Part shown: piece by piece, positions 19,062 through 28,866 of the stretch
How the letters are laid out: the number at the start of each line of letters is the position of its first letter
Numbering within the stretch: position 1 is the stretch's first letter
Assembly: GCF_029223585.1 (NCBI RefSeq)
Contig: NZ_CP119423.1
Location: 3,038,001-3,102,000, forward strand
Source of the DNA: Photobacterium sp. DA100
GTDB taxonomy: Bacteria; Pseudomonadota; Gammaproteobacteria; Enterobacterales; Vibrionaceae
Length of the DNA stretch: 64,000 nucleotides
Reading direction: 5' to 3'
Made by a program: the position numbers and the translations under genes
The notes under the pieces: model-generated
The model's input: the letters and a program-made list of their open reading frames with translations, nothing else
Databases searched by the model: none
Told to the model about the DNA's origin: nothing

Positions 19062-19674
19062 CAGCGCCAGCCAAAAAACGATCAGGGTAGCGGTATGCAT
19101 TGCCCCGGGCACCGAAGAGATGGAAGCCGTGACCACCATCGATATGCTGGTACGCGCCGGTTTCTCGGTGACTACCGCCAGTGCGGCCTCTGACGGCGCA
19201 TTGATCATGGAAGGATCGCGCGGCATCAAGCTGGTCGCCGATACCGCCCTGGTCAATATTGCCGATGAGCCGTTTGACTGCGTGGTCCTGCCGGGCGGCC
19301 TCGGCGGGGCCGAATGCTTCCGCGACAGCCCGCTGCTGGTTGAATTTGTCAAACAGCATAAATACGACGGCAAATTAGTTGCCGCAATTTGCGCTGCCCC
19401 TGCCTTGGTGCTTGAGCACCACCAGCTCTATCCCGACGCGCTGATGACATCCCACCCAAGCTTCCACGACCATATTCCGGCCGAGCGCCTGCGTACCAAG
19501 CGAGTGGTTTACGACATCAACAACCGCCTGCTGACCAGCCAGGGGCCGGGAACGGCAATGGAATTCGCGTTTGAAATCATCAACCACCTGGCCGGCAAGG
19601 AAAAAGCCGCCGAGGTCGCGGAGCCGATGGTGGTATGGCCGAATATGCACTACACGGTTTTACCTAGAAAATAG
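19051..19674 (+). CDS. yajL: DJ-1/PfpI-family protein YajL
   Basis: A cytosolic DJ-1-superfamily protein linked to oxidative-stress protection, chaperone and glyoxal-repair activities in its relatives. The nucleophile is Cys114 in the VAAICAAPA elbow, with the supporting glutamate in GTEEMEA (residues 20-26) and the C-terminal [13 protein letters not shown]. It has 207 residues. It is coupled to panE and followed by a terminator and a heptamer repeat array. This panE-yajL pairing is also seen in enterobacteria. Confidence 0.94.
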   Translation: MTNDSASQKTIRVAVCIAPGTEEMEAVTTIDMLVRAGFSVTTASAASDGALIMEGSRGIKLVADTALVNIADEPFDCVVLPGGLGGAECFRDSPLLVEFVKQHKYDGKLVAAICAAPALVLEHHQLYPDALMTSHPSFHDHIPAERLRTKRVVYDINNRLLTSQGPGTAMEFAFEIINHLAGKEKAAEVAEPMVVWPNMHYTVLPRK

Positions 19675-19710
19675 GGCCGCGGAAATTCGTCCTGCCCGAG
19701 GTACAGACAT

Positions 19711-19746
19711 AAAAAAACGAGAACCATACGGTTCTCGTTTTTGTTT
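19711..19746 (+). terminator. Terminator of yajL, bidirectional
   Basis: AAAAACGAGAACC-ATAC-GGTTCTCGTTTTT hairpin. It is symmetrical, so it may also stop transcripts from thiI. Confidence 0.93.
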
Positions 19747-19788
19747 GGGTCCTGGGTCCTGGGTCCTGGGTCCTGGGTCCTGGGTCCT
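19747..19788. repeat. Heptamer tandem repeat (GGGTCCT), 6 copies
   Basis: Six perfect units, the same heptamer as at 1651-1720 and in the same position relative to a plus-strand terminator and a convergent minus-strand gene. Confidence 0.97.
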
Positions 19789-19825
19789 GAAGGCAGGCTA
19801 TGAAAATGCGGACGGCTTTTTCAAG

Positions 19826-19914
19826 CTTTTTGCTCTTCATGTTTTCCTAGGAACAAGGATCTGCTTTTCCTAGATCCATCTTCTCCTAGGGCCAGCTCTT
19901 CCCAGCACCTTCTC
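19826..19914. repeat. CTAGG-rich flank of the composite repeat element
   Basis: Contains TTTTTGCTCTTC, TTTTCCTAGGAAC, TGCTTTTCCTAGATCC (19862-19877) and TCTCCTAGGGCC, spaced about 25 bases apart. Related blocks follow the arrays at 1645 and 38138. It abuts the thiI stop codon. Confidence 0.7.
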
Positions 19915-21363
19915 TTACGGACGATACACCTTGACGTTATCGAAGCCGTTCTCTTTCAGGTACAGCGCCTGAAGGCGGCTCATCACGCCACGGTCACAGT
20001 ACAACAGGTAAGTCTTGTCCTGCGGCAGATCACCAAACTGGGTCGCCAGCTTGTAGAACGGAAGGTGCTTCACATCGACATTGTCGATTTCCAGCGGGTT
20101 CTCGTCCTCTTCATCCGGGCTACGGATATCCAGTACCACGGCGTCGGTCTCGATCTGATCGACCAGCTCGATTTCCGGTGCCTGCTCCTGGCTTTCTTTT
20201 TCGATGTCACGGATATCAATCACACGCGCCTCAGTGACCACTCGCTCAAGAACAGTAAAATCGAACTTCGCTTCCTCGGCTTCCAGCTTCTCTTTCACCG
20301 CTTTGACTGTCGGGCTCTTGGAAATCACACCACAGAACTCAGGCATGGTCTTGGCAAAATCTTCGGTACCGATCTGGCGGGCAACATCGATGATGTCTTC
20401 CTTATCCCAGTTGATCAGCGGACGCAGGATCAGCGTATCGGTCACGTTATCGATATGACGGAGGTTAGTCAGCGTCTGGCTCGATACCTGGCCCAGAGCT
20501 TCACCAGTTACCAACGCTTCGATACCAAAGCGCTCAGCAACCATACCCGCTGCACGCATGAACATGCGCTTAAGCACAACGCCCATCTGGCCGTCATCAA
20601 TGTTTTCAAGGATCTCGCCCACAACCGGTTCGAAGTCGATGGCAATAAACTTGACCTTAGCGGATGAACCGAATTTCTTCCACAAGAAGTGGGAAACCTG
20701 CTTCACGCCGATTTCGTGCGCTGGACCGCCTAGGTTGAAGAAGCAGTAATGGACTTTGCTGCCGCGTTTGATATGCAAGTAGCTCGACACACCCGAGTCG
20801 AAACCACCGGAGATCAAGCTCAATACGTCTTCCTGGGTACCCAGCGGGAAGCCACCTAAACCTTTATGGCGGGCTAGGATCTGGTTAAGCTTGTCGTTCT
20901 GGACTTCGACACGCACCGTCACATCAGGGTTCTTCAGCTTCACCGATGCCGACTCAATCGCTTGGTTCAAACCGCCCCCGACGTAACGCTCCAGCTCAAT
21001 CGAGGTAAAGTCATGCTTACCGGTACGTTTGGCACGCACACAGAAAGTCTTGCCTTCTAGGCTGTCACCAACATGGGCCAGCGTCTGCTCGTAGATATCG
21101 TGCAGATCGGTAAAATCCGTTTGCTTAACTTCCAATGTATGGTGAATACCCGGAGTCTGGGTCAAGACAGCCAACACTTCTTCACGCAGGCTCTCGTCTT
21201 TTGGCACCACTTCAATGTGGCTGCGGCGGTTGTATACCGCAATAGAATCAGACAGACGCTGAAGGATAATGCGAATGTTACATTCTAAGATTCTGGTAAA
21301 ACGCTTACGTACGGATTCACTCTTTACGAAAATCTCAGGATGGGGTTTAACGATAAATTTCAT
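19915..21363 (-). CDS. thiI: tRNA sulfurtransferase ThiI (4-thiouridine and thiamine)
   Basis: Adds sulfur to U8 of tRNA and takes part in thiazole sulfur transfer for thiamine. The start [22 protein letters not shown] at 21363 matches the family; an upstream in-frame start at 21408 is unlikely. Domains in order are a ferredoxin-like and THUMP region (residues 1-165), a PP-loop ([12 protein letters not shown]) and a C-terminal rhodanese domain with persulfide cysteine in [10 protein letters not shown]. Length is 482 residues. It is convergent with yajL across a repeat array. Confidence 0.96.
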   Translation of the reverse strand: MKFIVKPHPEIFVKSESVRKRFTRILECNIRIILQRLSDSIAVYNRRSHIEVVPKDESLREEVLAVLTQTPGIHHTLEVKQTDFTDLHDIYEQTLAHVGDSLEGKTFCVRAKRTGKHDFTSIELERYVGGGLNQAIESASVKLKNPDVTVRVEVQNDKLNQILARHKGLGGFPLGTQEDVLSLISGGFDSGVSSYLHIKRGSKVHYCFFNLGGPAHEIGVKQVSHFLWKKFGSSAKVKFIAIDFEPVVGEILENIDDGQMGVVLKRMFMRAAGMVAERFGIEALVTGEALGQVSSQTLTNLRHIDNVTDTLILRPLINWDKEDIIDVARQIGTEDFAKTMPEFCGVISKSPTVKAVKEKLEAEEAKFDFTVLERVVTEARVIDIRDIEKESQEQAPEIELVDQIETDAVVLDIRSPDEEDENPLEIDNVDVKHLPFYKLATQFGDLPQDKTYLLYCDRGVMSRLQALYLKENGFDNVKVYRP

Positions 21364-21523
21364 AACACGCTTCGCTACACTGGGCCAAACAATACCAAAA
21401 AGGATCAAAGGCGCGGATTATACAGCAAGCAGGCTGTTGCTGAAACAAGGATATATAGTCAAGCTACTTAAATATAGTGTAGGCATATTTTCATTTAGCG
21501 TTAGCCAGTTGCTTATCCCCAAA

Positions 21524-21564
21524 CAAACAAAGGCCGTCTCCTGCTAGGAAGACGGCCTGTAAAA
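21524..21564 (-). terminator. Terminator of pomB
   Basis: Minus-strand stem AGGCCGTCT/AGACGGCCT followed by TTTGTTTG. The U-tract is interrupted by a G. Confidence 0.75.
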
Positions 21565-21579
21565 TCACGCCAATCAGGC

Positions 21580-22500
21580 TTACTGAGTACTACGACTGGA
21601 AATTTCTTCGCTGTAGTGGGGCTCGCCCTGCATGATGGAAATTTCTACCCGGCGGTTGGCCTTACGCGCATCCGGGGTGCTGTTGTCGTTCAGTGGCTGG
21701 GTATCGGCCAGGCCCACCACCCGCAGCCTTTGATGATTGAAACCGTCAACCTGCTCCATCTCCTGCGCCACCGACACCGCACGCTGGGCAGAAAGATCCC
21801 AATTGGAGCGATAGAGCTCTGAGTCCAATTTTTGGTTGTCGGTATGGCCACTGACCCGGATCACCCCCGGCACGTCTTTGACCAAATCCGCCACCTGGCG
21901 GATCAGCGGACGGAATTTCGGCTGCAAGAAGGCCGACCCTTCCGGGAAGGCGCCTTTCTCCTTGATGCGGATCACCACCTGCTGGCCGAGGTTCTCCACC
22001 TCGATGGCCCCTTCCTCCACTTCGCGGTTCAGGGCCTGCTTGAGTACCTCGAGCAACTGCTCTTGGGCTTCGGACATTTCCGACTCGTTGTTCTGGTTTT
22101 GCTGGGTCGCGATTTCTGCACTTTGGCCACCGGTCAGCTTGCCGGCATCACGCTTGGTCCCGCCGGCCCGGTCGGAATCCCCTTCGTGGAAGTCCAAGGT
22201 CCGCTGGGTCATGTCGATGGTCTGCTGCATGATCACCTCAATCGGTGTCGGCTCGGGCCGGCCCGGGCGGAACTCCTGGGCGATCACACTGGTGCCCTTG
22301 GGAATATCCTTCACCTCCAGCATATTCTGCACCCCAAACGCAAATTTCATCGAACCGGCGATCTGCTTGAACTTCAGCACGTCCATTTCAGAAAAGGACA
22401 GCAGCAGAACAAAGAAACACATCAGCAGCGACATCAAGTCGGCAAAAGTGCCCATCCACTGTGGCAGGCCCGGAGGGGGACATTTATGTTCTTCTTCCAT
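21580..22500 (-). CDS. pomB: Sodium-driven flagellar stator protein PomB (MotB family)
   Basis: Inner-membrane stator subunit that anchors to peptidoglycan and forms the Na+ channel with PomA. The 306-residue protein has PPPGLPQWMGTFADLMSLLMCFFVLLLSF, with the ion-binding Asp21, a single transmembrane helix, a plug/linker, and a C-terminal OmpA-like domain (SGHTDNQKLDSELYRSNWDLSAQRA). The N-terminal region and the DIPKGTSVIAQEFRPGRPEPTP stretch are typical of vibrio PomB rather than proton-type MotB. It lies 9 bases after pomA. Confidence 0.94.
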   Translation of the reverse strand: MEEEHKCPPPGLPQWMGTFADLMSLLMCFFVLLLSFSEMDVLKFKQIAGSMKFAFGVQNMLEVKDIPKGTSVIAQEFRPGRPEPTPIEVIMQQTIDMTQRTLDFHEGDSDRAGGTKRDAGKLTGGQSAEIATQQNQNNESEMSEAQEQLLEVLKQALNREVEEGAIEVENLGQQVVIRIKEKGAFPEGSAFLQPKFRPLIRQVADLVKDVPGVIRVSGHTDNQKLDSELYRSNWDLSAQRAVSVAQEMEQVDGFNHQRLRVVGLADTQPLNDNSTPDARKANRRVEISIMQGEPHYSEEISSRSTQ

Positions 22501-22509
22501 CTGCCCTTC

Positions 22510-23271
22510 TTAATCGTCAACGTTGATAGTACGTTTTTTCTCGTTGAGGTAGTTCTTCAAATAGCTGTCGATAACCCGCGGATTCTGGCCATCCTGAATC
22601 GCCAGCACCCCATCGAGGATCAGGCGGCGGTTGAGCTTTTCCTCATCTTTGCGCAGCCCCAGCTTCGCCGCAATGGGCAGCATTACCATGTTGGCCAAAA
22701 TCGCCCCGTACAGGGTGGTCAGAAGGGCAACCGCCATCGCCGGGCCAATCGACTTAGGATCGTCCATGTTCGACAGCATGGCCACCAGGCCAATCAGCGT
22801 ACCGATCATCCCCATCGCCGGCGCAACATCGCCCAGCGCTTTGAAGATACTGATCCCCTGCTCATGGCGTTCATTGGTCAAGGCGATGTCTTTTTGCAGT
22901 GTCGCCCTTACCACATCAGCGTCGTGGCCATCCACCAGCAAATCAACGCCTTTGCGCAGGAAGGTATTGTCCACTTCCATCTCTTCGAGCGCGAGGAAGC
23001 CACCTTTACGGGCGGCGTCGGCCATCTCGACGATTTTAGCAATCAAGTCTTCCGGGTTGTCGTTCTTGAACATAAATGCCTTGAGGGCAATTTTAGTCGC
23101 CCCCAAAAACTGGCCGACGCTGTATTGCATCAGTGCCACAAACAGCGAACCACAGAACACAATCAAAATAGACTGAGTATCAACGAACATGCCAAAGCTG
23201 CCGCCAAGCACCATCGCCATTATGACAAAAGCAAATGCCCCAATTAATCCTATAAGGGTCGCCAAATCCAC
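22510..23271 (-). CDS. pomA: Sodium-driven flagellar stator protein PomA (MotA family)
   Basis: A 253-residue stator subunit with four transmembrane helices (two near the N-terminus; two in GDVAPAMGMIGTLIGLVAML and AVALLTTLYGAILANMV). The cytoplasmic loop carries charged residues that contact FliG. The sequence closely follows vibrio PomA (MDLATLIGLIGAFAFVIMAMVLGGS). It is first in the pomAB pair. Confidence 0.95.
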   Translation of the reverse strand: MDLATLIGLIGAFAFVIMAMVLGGSFGMFVDTQSILIVFCGSLFVALMQYSVGQFLGATKIALKAFMFKNDNPEDLIAKIVEMADAARKGGFLALEEMEVDNTFLRKGVDLLVDGHDADVVRATLQKDIALTNERHEQGISIFKALGDVAPAMGMIGTLIGLVAMLSNMDDPKSIGPAMAVALLTTLYGAILANMVMLPIAAKLGLRKDEEKLNRRLILDGVLAIQDGQNPRVIDSYLKNYLNEKKRTINVDD

Positions 23272-23591
23272 TTGGTAGTCTCCAGTTCGTTGCTCTCGGG
23301 AATCATTATCGAGCGAACATTGTATCTAGCCCCTTGTGACCTTTCAAAGCCACAATGCCAAAAGGGCTGCATTCGTTCATTATTCACACTTCAAGGCAGT
23401 GCCAAGACGCAGCCAAACATCCGCGATTCTCTTTACTGCACCTTATTATCGGCACTTTGCTGCTCAGGTTTAGTCTTGCCCCGATAAAAAATGAAAAATC
23501 CTGTTTGTGACACAGATTACTGTGAGATAATTTGACCCAGAATACGCTCTACGCTATTTTTTCGAGCACTTATATAAGAAGCGACACCACT
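23272..23591. other. Divergent region between pomA and xseB
   Basis: About 320 bases that must hold promoters for both directions. An interrupted inverted repeat TTATCGG/CCGATAA lies near 23456-23487. A TGTGAGATAATTTGACCC stretch near 23520 could contain a -10 (GATAAT) for xseB. No open frame is supported. Confidence 0.45.
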
Positions 23592-23834
23592 ATGGCAGCC
23601 AAAAAACCAGAAAATATGGCCTTTGAAGCCGCATTGGATGAACTAGACTCAATCGTCAATGAGCTGGAATCCGGTGATATTGCGCTAGAAGATGCGCTGA
23701 AAAAGTTCGAGCGCGGCATTGCTCTTGCCCGTACCAGCCAACAAAAGCTGACCCAAGCCGAACAGCGCGTTGAAATCCTGCTTCAGGCAGACGACGAAGC
23801 TCCCCTGACCAAATTTGATGCAAATAATGAATAA
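23592..23834 (+). CDS. xseB: Exodeoxyribonuclease VII small subunit
   Basis: An 80-residue small subunit that joins XseA (encoded at 57702) in single-strand exonuclease VII. The family core is FEAALDELDSIVNELESGDIALEDALKKFERGIALARTSQQKLTQAEQRV. The ATG at 23592 is chosen; an open frame further upstream is not typical. It overlaps ispA by 8 bases in the conserved xseB-ispA-dxs operon. Confidence 0.95.
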   Translation: MAAKKPENMAFEAALDELDSIVNELESGDIALEDALKKFERGIALARTSQQKLTQAEQRVEILLQADDEAPLTKFDANNE

Positions 23835-24729
23835 CACGCCATCACTGTCGCAATCACTTCAGTTTTACCAAGCGCGCAGCAATCAGCAACTCGGGGACTG
23901 GATCGATACCCAGCCTTTTGCCGACCTGCCGCTGATCAAAGCGATGAAGCACGGTGCCCTGCTTGGCGGCAAACGCGCCCGGCCGTTTCTCACCTATGTG
24001 ACCGGTGAAATGCTCGGAGCCAGCGTGGCTGATCTCGATACACCGGCCGCCGCGGTGGAGTGCATCCATGCGTACTCACTGATCCATGATGACCTGCCAG
24101 CGATGGATGACGACGATCTACGTCGCGGCCAACCGACCTGCCATATTGCTTTTGATGAAGCGACGGCGATTCTGGCCGGTGACGCGCTGCAAACCCTGGC
24201 GTTTGATATTCTGGCCTCCGGCCCTTTGAGTGCCGACGGAGAGCCCCATCGGGTAGCCATGATCAGCGAACTGGCCAAAGCCTCTGGTGCCAGTGGCATG
24301 TGTATGGGCCAGGCCCTTGATCTGGATGCCGAAGGCAAACAGGTAGGCCTTGAGCGGCTCGAAACCATCCATCGTCACAAAACCGGGGCGCTGATCCGCT
24401 GTGCGGTTCGTCTGGGTGCGCTGGCTGCCGGGGACAAAGGACTTGCTGTTCTGCCCCACCTAAATGCCTATGCCGATGCAATTGGTTTGGCGTTTCAAGT
24501 CCAAGACGATATTCTAGACGTAGTAAGTGATACCGAAACCCTGGGCAAACCGCAGGGTTCAGATATCGAGCTGGAAAAAAGTACCTATCCTGCTCTTCTC
24601 GGGTTGGATGGCGCAAAGGCAAAAGCTCAGCAACTGTACCAACAGGCACTACACGCATTGAGTGCAATACCTTACAATACAGAACAATTAGAAGTTTTTG
24701 CCCGATACGTCATCGAGCGCAATAACTAA
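23827..24729 (+). CDS. ispA: Farnesyl diphosphate synthase (geranyltranstransferase)
   Basis: Condenses isopentenyl diphosphate with dimethylallyl and geranyl diphosphate to give farnesyl diphosphate. It has both aspartate-rich motifs: DDLPAMDDDDLRRG (first) and QVQDDILDVVSD (second), plus GGKRARPFLTY. The start MNNTPSLSQ at 23827 overlaps the xseB stop; the product has 300 residues. Confidence 0.97.
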   Translation: MNNTPSLSQSLQFYQARSNQQLGDWIDTQPFADLPLIKAMKHGALLGGKRARPFLTYVTGEMLGASVADLDTPAAAVECIHAYSLIHDDLPAMDDDDLRRGQPTCHIAFDEATAILAGDALQTLAFDILASGPLSADGEPHRVAMISELAKASGASGMCMGQALDLDAEGKQVGLERLETIHRHKTGALIRCAVRLGALAAGDKGLAVLPHLNAYADAIGLAFQVQDDILDVVSDTETLGKPQGSDIELEKSTYPALLGLDGAKAKAQQLYQQALHALSAIPYNTEQLEVFARYVIERNN

Positions 24730-24753
24730 AAACAGCAAAGCGCCGTGAATGTT

Positions 24754-26613
24754 ATGACACTGGATATTTCAAAATACCCTCATCTGGCGTTGGCCAACAC
24801 ACCAGATGAGTTACGCCTGCTGCCAGCAGAGAGCCTGCCGGCGGTGTGCGACGAGCTACGTACCTACCTACTGAATTCTGTCAGCCAGAGCAGTGGCCAC
24901 TTTGCCTCTGGTCTGGGTGCCGTCGAGTTAACCGTCGCTCTGCATTATGTATACAACACCCCTTTCGATCACCTGATTTGGGATGTCGGTCACCAGGCCT
25001 ACCCGCACAAGATCCTGACTGGGCGCCGTGACCAGATGCCGACTATCCGCCAGAAAGGCGGGGTACACCCCTTCCCGTGGCGTGAAGAAAGCGAATACGA
25101 TGTCCTGTCGGTCGGTCATTCGTCAACCTCGATCAGTGCCGGTCTGGGGATGGCTATCGCAGCAGACAAAGAAGGTCTGGGCCGCAAGGTCGTCAGTGTC
25201 ATTGGTGACGGTGCCATCACCGCCGGAATGGCTTTCGAGGCGATGAACCATGCCGGTGATGTCCATTCGGACATGCTGGTGATCCTCAACGACAACGAAA
25301 TGTCGATTTCGGAAAATGTCGGTGCCCTTAACAATCACCTTGCGCGCCTGCTGTCCGGTAACCTTTACACCACTATCCGTGAAGGCGGTAAAAAAGTCCT
25401 TTCCGGTGCGCCACCGATCAAAGAGCTGGTCAAACGTGCCGAAGAGCATCTCAAAGGCATGGTGGTTCCTGGCACCATGTTCGAAGAGCTGGGCTTTAAT
25501 TACATCGGCCCAATTGACGGCCACGATGTCGAAGAGCTGGTCAAAACCCTCAAGAACATGCGCAACCTCAAGGGTCCGCAGTTCCTGCACATCATGACCA
25601 AGAAAGGCAAAGGCTATGCCCCTGCCGAGGCCGACCCGATCAACTACCACGCGGTACCCAAGTTTGATCTGACCCAGAACCCGATCCCGAAAGCCAAAAG
25701 CCAGCCGACATTCTCCAATGTCTTCGGTGACTGGCTGTGCGACATGGCCGAGCAAGACGAAAAGCTGATGGCTATCACGCCGGCGATGCGCGAAGGCTCT
25801 GGCATGGTCCGCTTCTCCAAAGAGTACCCGTCACAGTATTTCGACGTGGCGATTGCCGAGCAGCATGCCGTGACCCTGGCCACAGGTATGGCGATTGGTG
25901 GCTACCACCCGGTTGTGGCGATTTACTCGACCTTCCTGCAGCGGGGCTATGATCAGCTGATCCATGATATCGCCATTATGGATCTGCCGGTCATGTTTGC
26001 CATCGACCGGGGTGGACTGGTCGGTGCCGACGGCCAAACCCACCAAGGGGCCTTCGACCTAAGCTTTATGCGCTGCATTCCGAATATGGTGATCATGGCG
26101 CCGAGCGATGAAAACGAGTGCCGCCAGATGCTCTACACCGGCCACATTCACCAAGGTCCGAGTGCGGTGCGTTACCCTCGCGGCAGCGGTACGGGCATTG
26201 CAACCGCGCGAGAAATGACGGCATTGCCCATCGGTAAAGGGGTGGTTCGCCGCCAAGGCGAGAAAATCGCTATCCTCAGCTTCGGTACCATGCTGAGCTA
26301 CGCGCTTGAGGCTGCCGAAAGCCTCAATGCGACCGTCGCCGACATGCGCTTTGTCAAACCGCTGGATGAGGCTCTGATCCTCGAGCTGGCTGCCAGCCAC
26401 GACGTGTTGGTCACGGTGGAAGAAAATGCCATCGCCGGCGGTGCAGGCAGCGGTGTCAACGAGTTCCTGATGAAACAGAAGGTGCTCAAGCCGGTACTGA
26501 ACCTCGGCCTGCCGGACCGCTTCATTGAACAAGGCACCCAAGCCGAACTCCATGCGATGCTGGAAATTGACGGCCCGGGGATCGAGAAACAGATCCGCGC
26601 TTATCTCGACTAA
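24754..26613 (+). CDS. dxs: 1-deoxy-D-xylulose-5-phosphate synthase
   Basis: Thiamine-diphosphate enzyme at the entry of the MEP isoprenoid pathway, making DXP from pyruvate and glyceraldehyde-3-phosphate. The ThDP motif is [19 protein letters not shown]...NDNEMSIS, and [17 protein letters not shown] and [21 protein letters not shown] are also visible. I prefer the ATG beginning MTLDISKYP; a GTG three codons upstream (24745) is also possible. About 619 residues. It follows ispA closely and ends in a strong terminator. Confidence 0.97.
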   Translation: MTLDISKYPHLALANTPDELRLLPAESLPAVCDELRTYLLNSVSQSSGHFASGLGAVELTVALHYVYNTPFDHLIWDVGHQAYPHKILTGRRDQMPTIRQKGGVHPFPWREESEYDVLSVGHSSTSISAGLGMAIAADKEGLGRKVVSVIGDGAITAGMAFEAMNHAGDVHSDMLVILNDNEMSISENVGALNNHLARLLSGNLYTTIREGGKKVLSGAPPIKELVKRAEEHLKGMVVPGTMFEELGFNYIGPIDGHDVEELVKTLKNMRNLKGPQFLHIMTKKGKGYAPAEADPINYHAVPKFDLTQNPIPKAKSQPTFSNVFGDWLCDMAEQDEKLMAITPAMREGSGMVRFSKEYPSQYFDVAIAEQHAVTLATGMAIGGYHPVVAIYSTFLQRGYDQLIHDIAIMDLPVMFAIDRGGLVGADGQTHQGAFDLSFMRCIPNMVIMAPSDENECRQMLYTGHIHQGPSAVRYPRGSGTGIATAREMTALPIGKGVVRRQGEKIAILSFGTMLSYALEAAESLNATVADMRFVKPLDEALILELAASHDVLVTVEENAIAGGAGSGVNEFLMKQKVLKPVLNLGLPDRFIEQGTQAELHAMLEIDGPGIEKQIRAYLD

Positions 26614-26645
26614 GCCGACACTGAGCTATAACAGCAAAACTCTCT

Positions 26646-26679
26646 GCCCCAAGCGACTCTGGTTGCTTGGGGCTTTTTA
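26646..26679 (+). terminator. Terminator of the xseB-ispA-dxs operon
   Basis: GCCCCAAGC/GCTTGGGGC stem followed by TTTTT. Confidence 0.93.
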
Positions 26680-26685
26680 TCTCGG

Positions 26686-28752
26686 CTAGTTGTCGCCAAC
26701 TCGTTTCAAGATCATTCCCTGATAGCCGCTTAGCGACACTTGGCTAACCGCAGATCCCAAGCTGCCATCAAAATTAACTCGCTGGTAATGTCCATCCAGA
26801 CTGACATCAAGCGGCTCAGTTGCGAAGAAGTCGGATTGATTGCGCTCCCTGGCTCCCCGATAGACAACGAGCCCCTTGCTGTAGCGGCGGGCAATCACCC
26901 CCTGCTTGGGGAAATCACCAAACCAACCACTACGCTGAAGCCAATACCAGCCCGAAGGCTGGAGGGGAATACCACCGATAGCCGTTGCAGCAGAGTCTGC
27001 CTCTACCCCCTTGCCTTCGAACACAACCCGCTCAGTCCCTTGCGGAGCTATCTCCGGAACACCGATGTCAACGCTCAGCATGGCTGTCGGTTGATAGGCG
27101 CTATTCTTGGCCATACCCGGCTGTGGCCAATTTGCAGTATCGGTGTGGCCACTGCCGTAACGATAGCTCTGGTTCCAGCTGTGATAATAGGTTTGGCCGG
27201 GGACGTTGAACAAATAGTAGAGTGCCAGGCCGGTTTCGATGTCCTGCTGCCATGCCGATAGATCCCTTGGTGAGAGCTGGCTTCTCCCCCCTTTGGTGGA
27301 AGCCATGATCAAGCTCTTGTCCTGTTGGACTGCTAGGGCAAAGTTATCCCAATATCGCTGAAGCCGTCCAAGCCCGATAGCCGGAGTGAGGTAGTGCTCC
27401 CGCAACCAGACATCAATCACCTCCCTCAGTGCCGGCGGCCAGGCTTCATAGTGCCACAGGTTGAGCTCGGAGATATTGGCAGCCAGCCACCGGGTACCAG
27501 TCAGGGATTTGACTTGCTTAAGAAAGCCAGCAAGCTGCATCGCATAATCGTACTCGGCCTGCTGACTTCCGGCGACATACGGCAGCTCATTGATTTTACC
27601 GCCCGACACCACCTTGAACTGGTTGTCACCCAACAACTTCGCCATATCATCGTTGTAAGCTCCAGACAGTCCCTGCCGCTGCCAATCCTGTTGGTACCAC
27701 TGGGCATGAAGGGTATTGAATGCGCTATCGAGCAAGTTGACCCGATACCAGCAGGTTCCCGGCCATAAATAGCCTGCCGGGATCAGCCTTGCTTGATGGC
27801 GGAAGCGGGCCGAGGCACTGACATTGGCACGTACCGAAAATTCATGCTCATCGACATAGCCGTCACTATTCTTATCGTTACGGGGATCCCAGCCGGGAAT
27901 GGCAAGGCCCTGCTGTTGCCCGGTCTGCGAAACCGCAAGCCAAGGAGAGATGGCTAGGGTGTCAAGCCGACTGGCCTGCGGCCAAGACAGCGATAGCATC
28001 CATACCCTCAGCCCTGCTGCCAGGCCGGGATCGCCGGTGTTGAGCTCCCGCCCTAGATAGCGGGGAAAGGCACTGTGCCATGCCCCGCCCGGCACAAACG
28101 TTCCTAGGCTTGAACTAGAGCCCTCGGCCTGCCAACTCACCGCTACGGGCTGCCATCGCCCGACGGCGCCGGTGTCATCGGCTACATGGCGAGAAACTCG
28201 GGGCAGGCTATCGGCCTCCAGTTCAAAAGCATCAAAGGGATATGACGACATGACAATGAGCTGATCGCCGGCCTGCAAATCAATCGGCAATCGTGCCGTG
28301 GAAAATTGGCGGTTGCGGACCAGAAGCAAGTGATAGGGATGCCCCTCAAGCAGGTAGGCCATTCCCGAGCTTGGCTTATCCATCAGCAACACGGTATCTT
28401 CGGCAAAGTGCAGATACCCCTCTTCCACGTCGACTCCAGCGAGAAAAGCCTGGTGGCTCAGCCAGGCCTCTTGCTTACCCGGACGGCAGTCAAACTTGTG
28501 GGCATACATATACCCCATCGCGTTCATCTTCTGGTTCATCGCCCGATCTTGCATGCTACCGAAAACCACATCGGCATGCTGGCTCTCCCAGGCTTTTACC
28601 TGCTCGGCCGTGACCGGCTTGCCGTCAATCACCGCATCTTGCCAACTGCCCGGTAGCACCCAGGCCGCCCCAGTCGAAGGGAAGATCTGGCCGTAGGCTA
28701 AGACGGGGATCATGGCTATCAGCCCTCCCCATTCTCGATATTTCCTGATCAT
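26686..28752 (-). CDS. Large exported protein of unknown function with EF-hand-type loop
   Basis: I do not recognise this 688-residue protein. It starts with a signal-like segment (MIRKYREWGGLIAMIPVLAYGQIFP), so export is likely. At about residue 295 it has DKNSDGYVDEHE, a full 12-residue EF-hand-type calcium loop, after an AIPGWDPRND lead. The C-terminal half is rich in Trp and Tyr (YYLFNVPGQTYYHSWNQSYRYGSGHTDTANWPQ) and ends with VIARRYSKGLVVYRGA and a DVSLDGHYQRVNFDG segment. That layout recalls the ends of putative glycoside-hydrolase-like proteins, but this is only a resemblance. It sits alone between two terminators. Confidence 0.8.
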   Translation of the reverse strand: MIRKYREWGGLIAMIPVLAYGQIFPSTGAAWVLPGSWQDAVIDGKPVTAEQVKAWESQHADVVFGSMQDRAMNQKMNAMGYMYAHKFDCRPGKQEAWLSHQAFLAGVDVEEGYLHFAEDTVLLMDKPSSGMAYLLEGHPYHLLLVRNRQFSTARLPIDLQAGDQLIVMSSYPFDAFELEADSLPRVSRHVADDTGAVGRWQPVAVSWQAEGSSSSLGTFVPGGAWHSAFPRYLGRELNTGDPGLAAGLRVWMLSLSWPQASRLDTLAISPWLAVSQTGQQQGLAIPGWDPRNDKNSDGYVDEHEFSVRANVSASARFRHQARLIPAGYLWPGTCWYRVNLLDSAFNTLHAQWYQQDWQRQGLSGAYNDDMAKLLGDNQFKVVSGGKINELPYVAGSQQAEYDYAMQLAGFLKQVKSLTGTRWLAANISELNLWHYEAWPPALREVIDVWLREHYLTPAIGLGRLQRYWDNFALAVQQDKSLIMASTKGGRSQLSPRDLSAWQQDIETGLALYYLFNVPGQTYYHSWNQSYRYGSGHTDTANWPQPGMAKNSAYQPTAMLSVDIGVPEIAPQGTERVVFEGKGVEADSAATAIGGIPLQPSGWYWLQRSGWFGDFPKQGVIARRYSKGLVVYRGARERNQSDFFATEPLDVSLDGHYQRVNFDGSLGSAVSQVSLSGYQGMILKRVGDN

Positions 28753-28811
28753 GCCCCCTCCCTAGTGCCTTCTCCTCTAGCCCCTTAAAGCTTAGCCCAC
28801 TGAATTAGAAA

Positions 28812-28840
28812 TAAAAAAAGCCGTGCTAGTGCACGGCTTC
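28812..28840 (-). terminator. Terminator after pgpA
   Basis: AAGCCGTGC-ACTA-GCACGGCTT type hairpin followed by seven Ts on the minus strand. It closes the rib-nusB-thiL-pgpA cluster. Confidence 0.92.
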
Positions 28841-28866
28841 AATCTCATCAAGGCAAGAATACTGGG

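Noticed and set aside
21832..23247. Long plus-strand frame of about 470 codons opposite pomA/pomB
   Set aside because: It lies wholly antisense to two well-recognised genes and its composition (His/Gln/Arg-rich) is typical of the complement of a coding strand.
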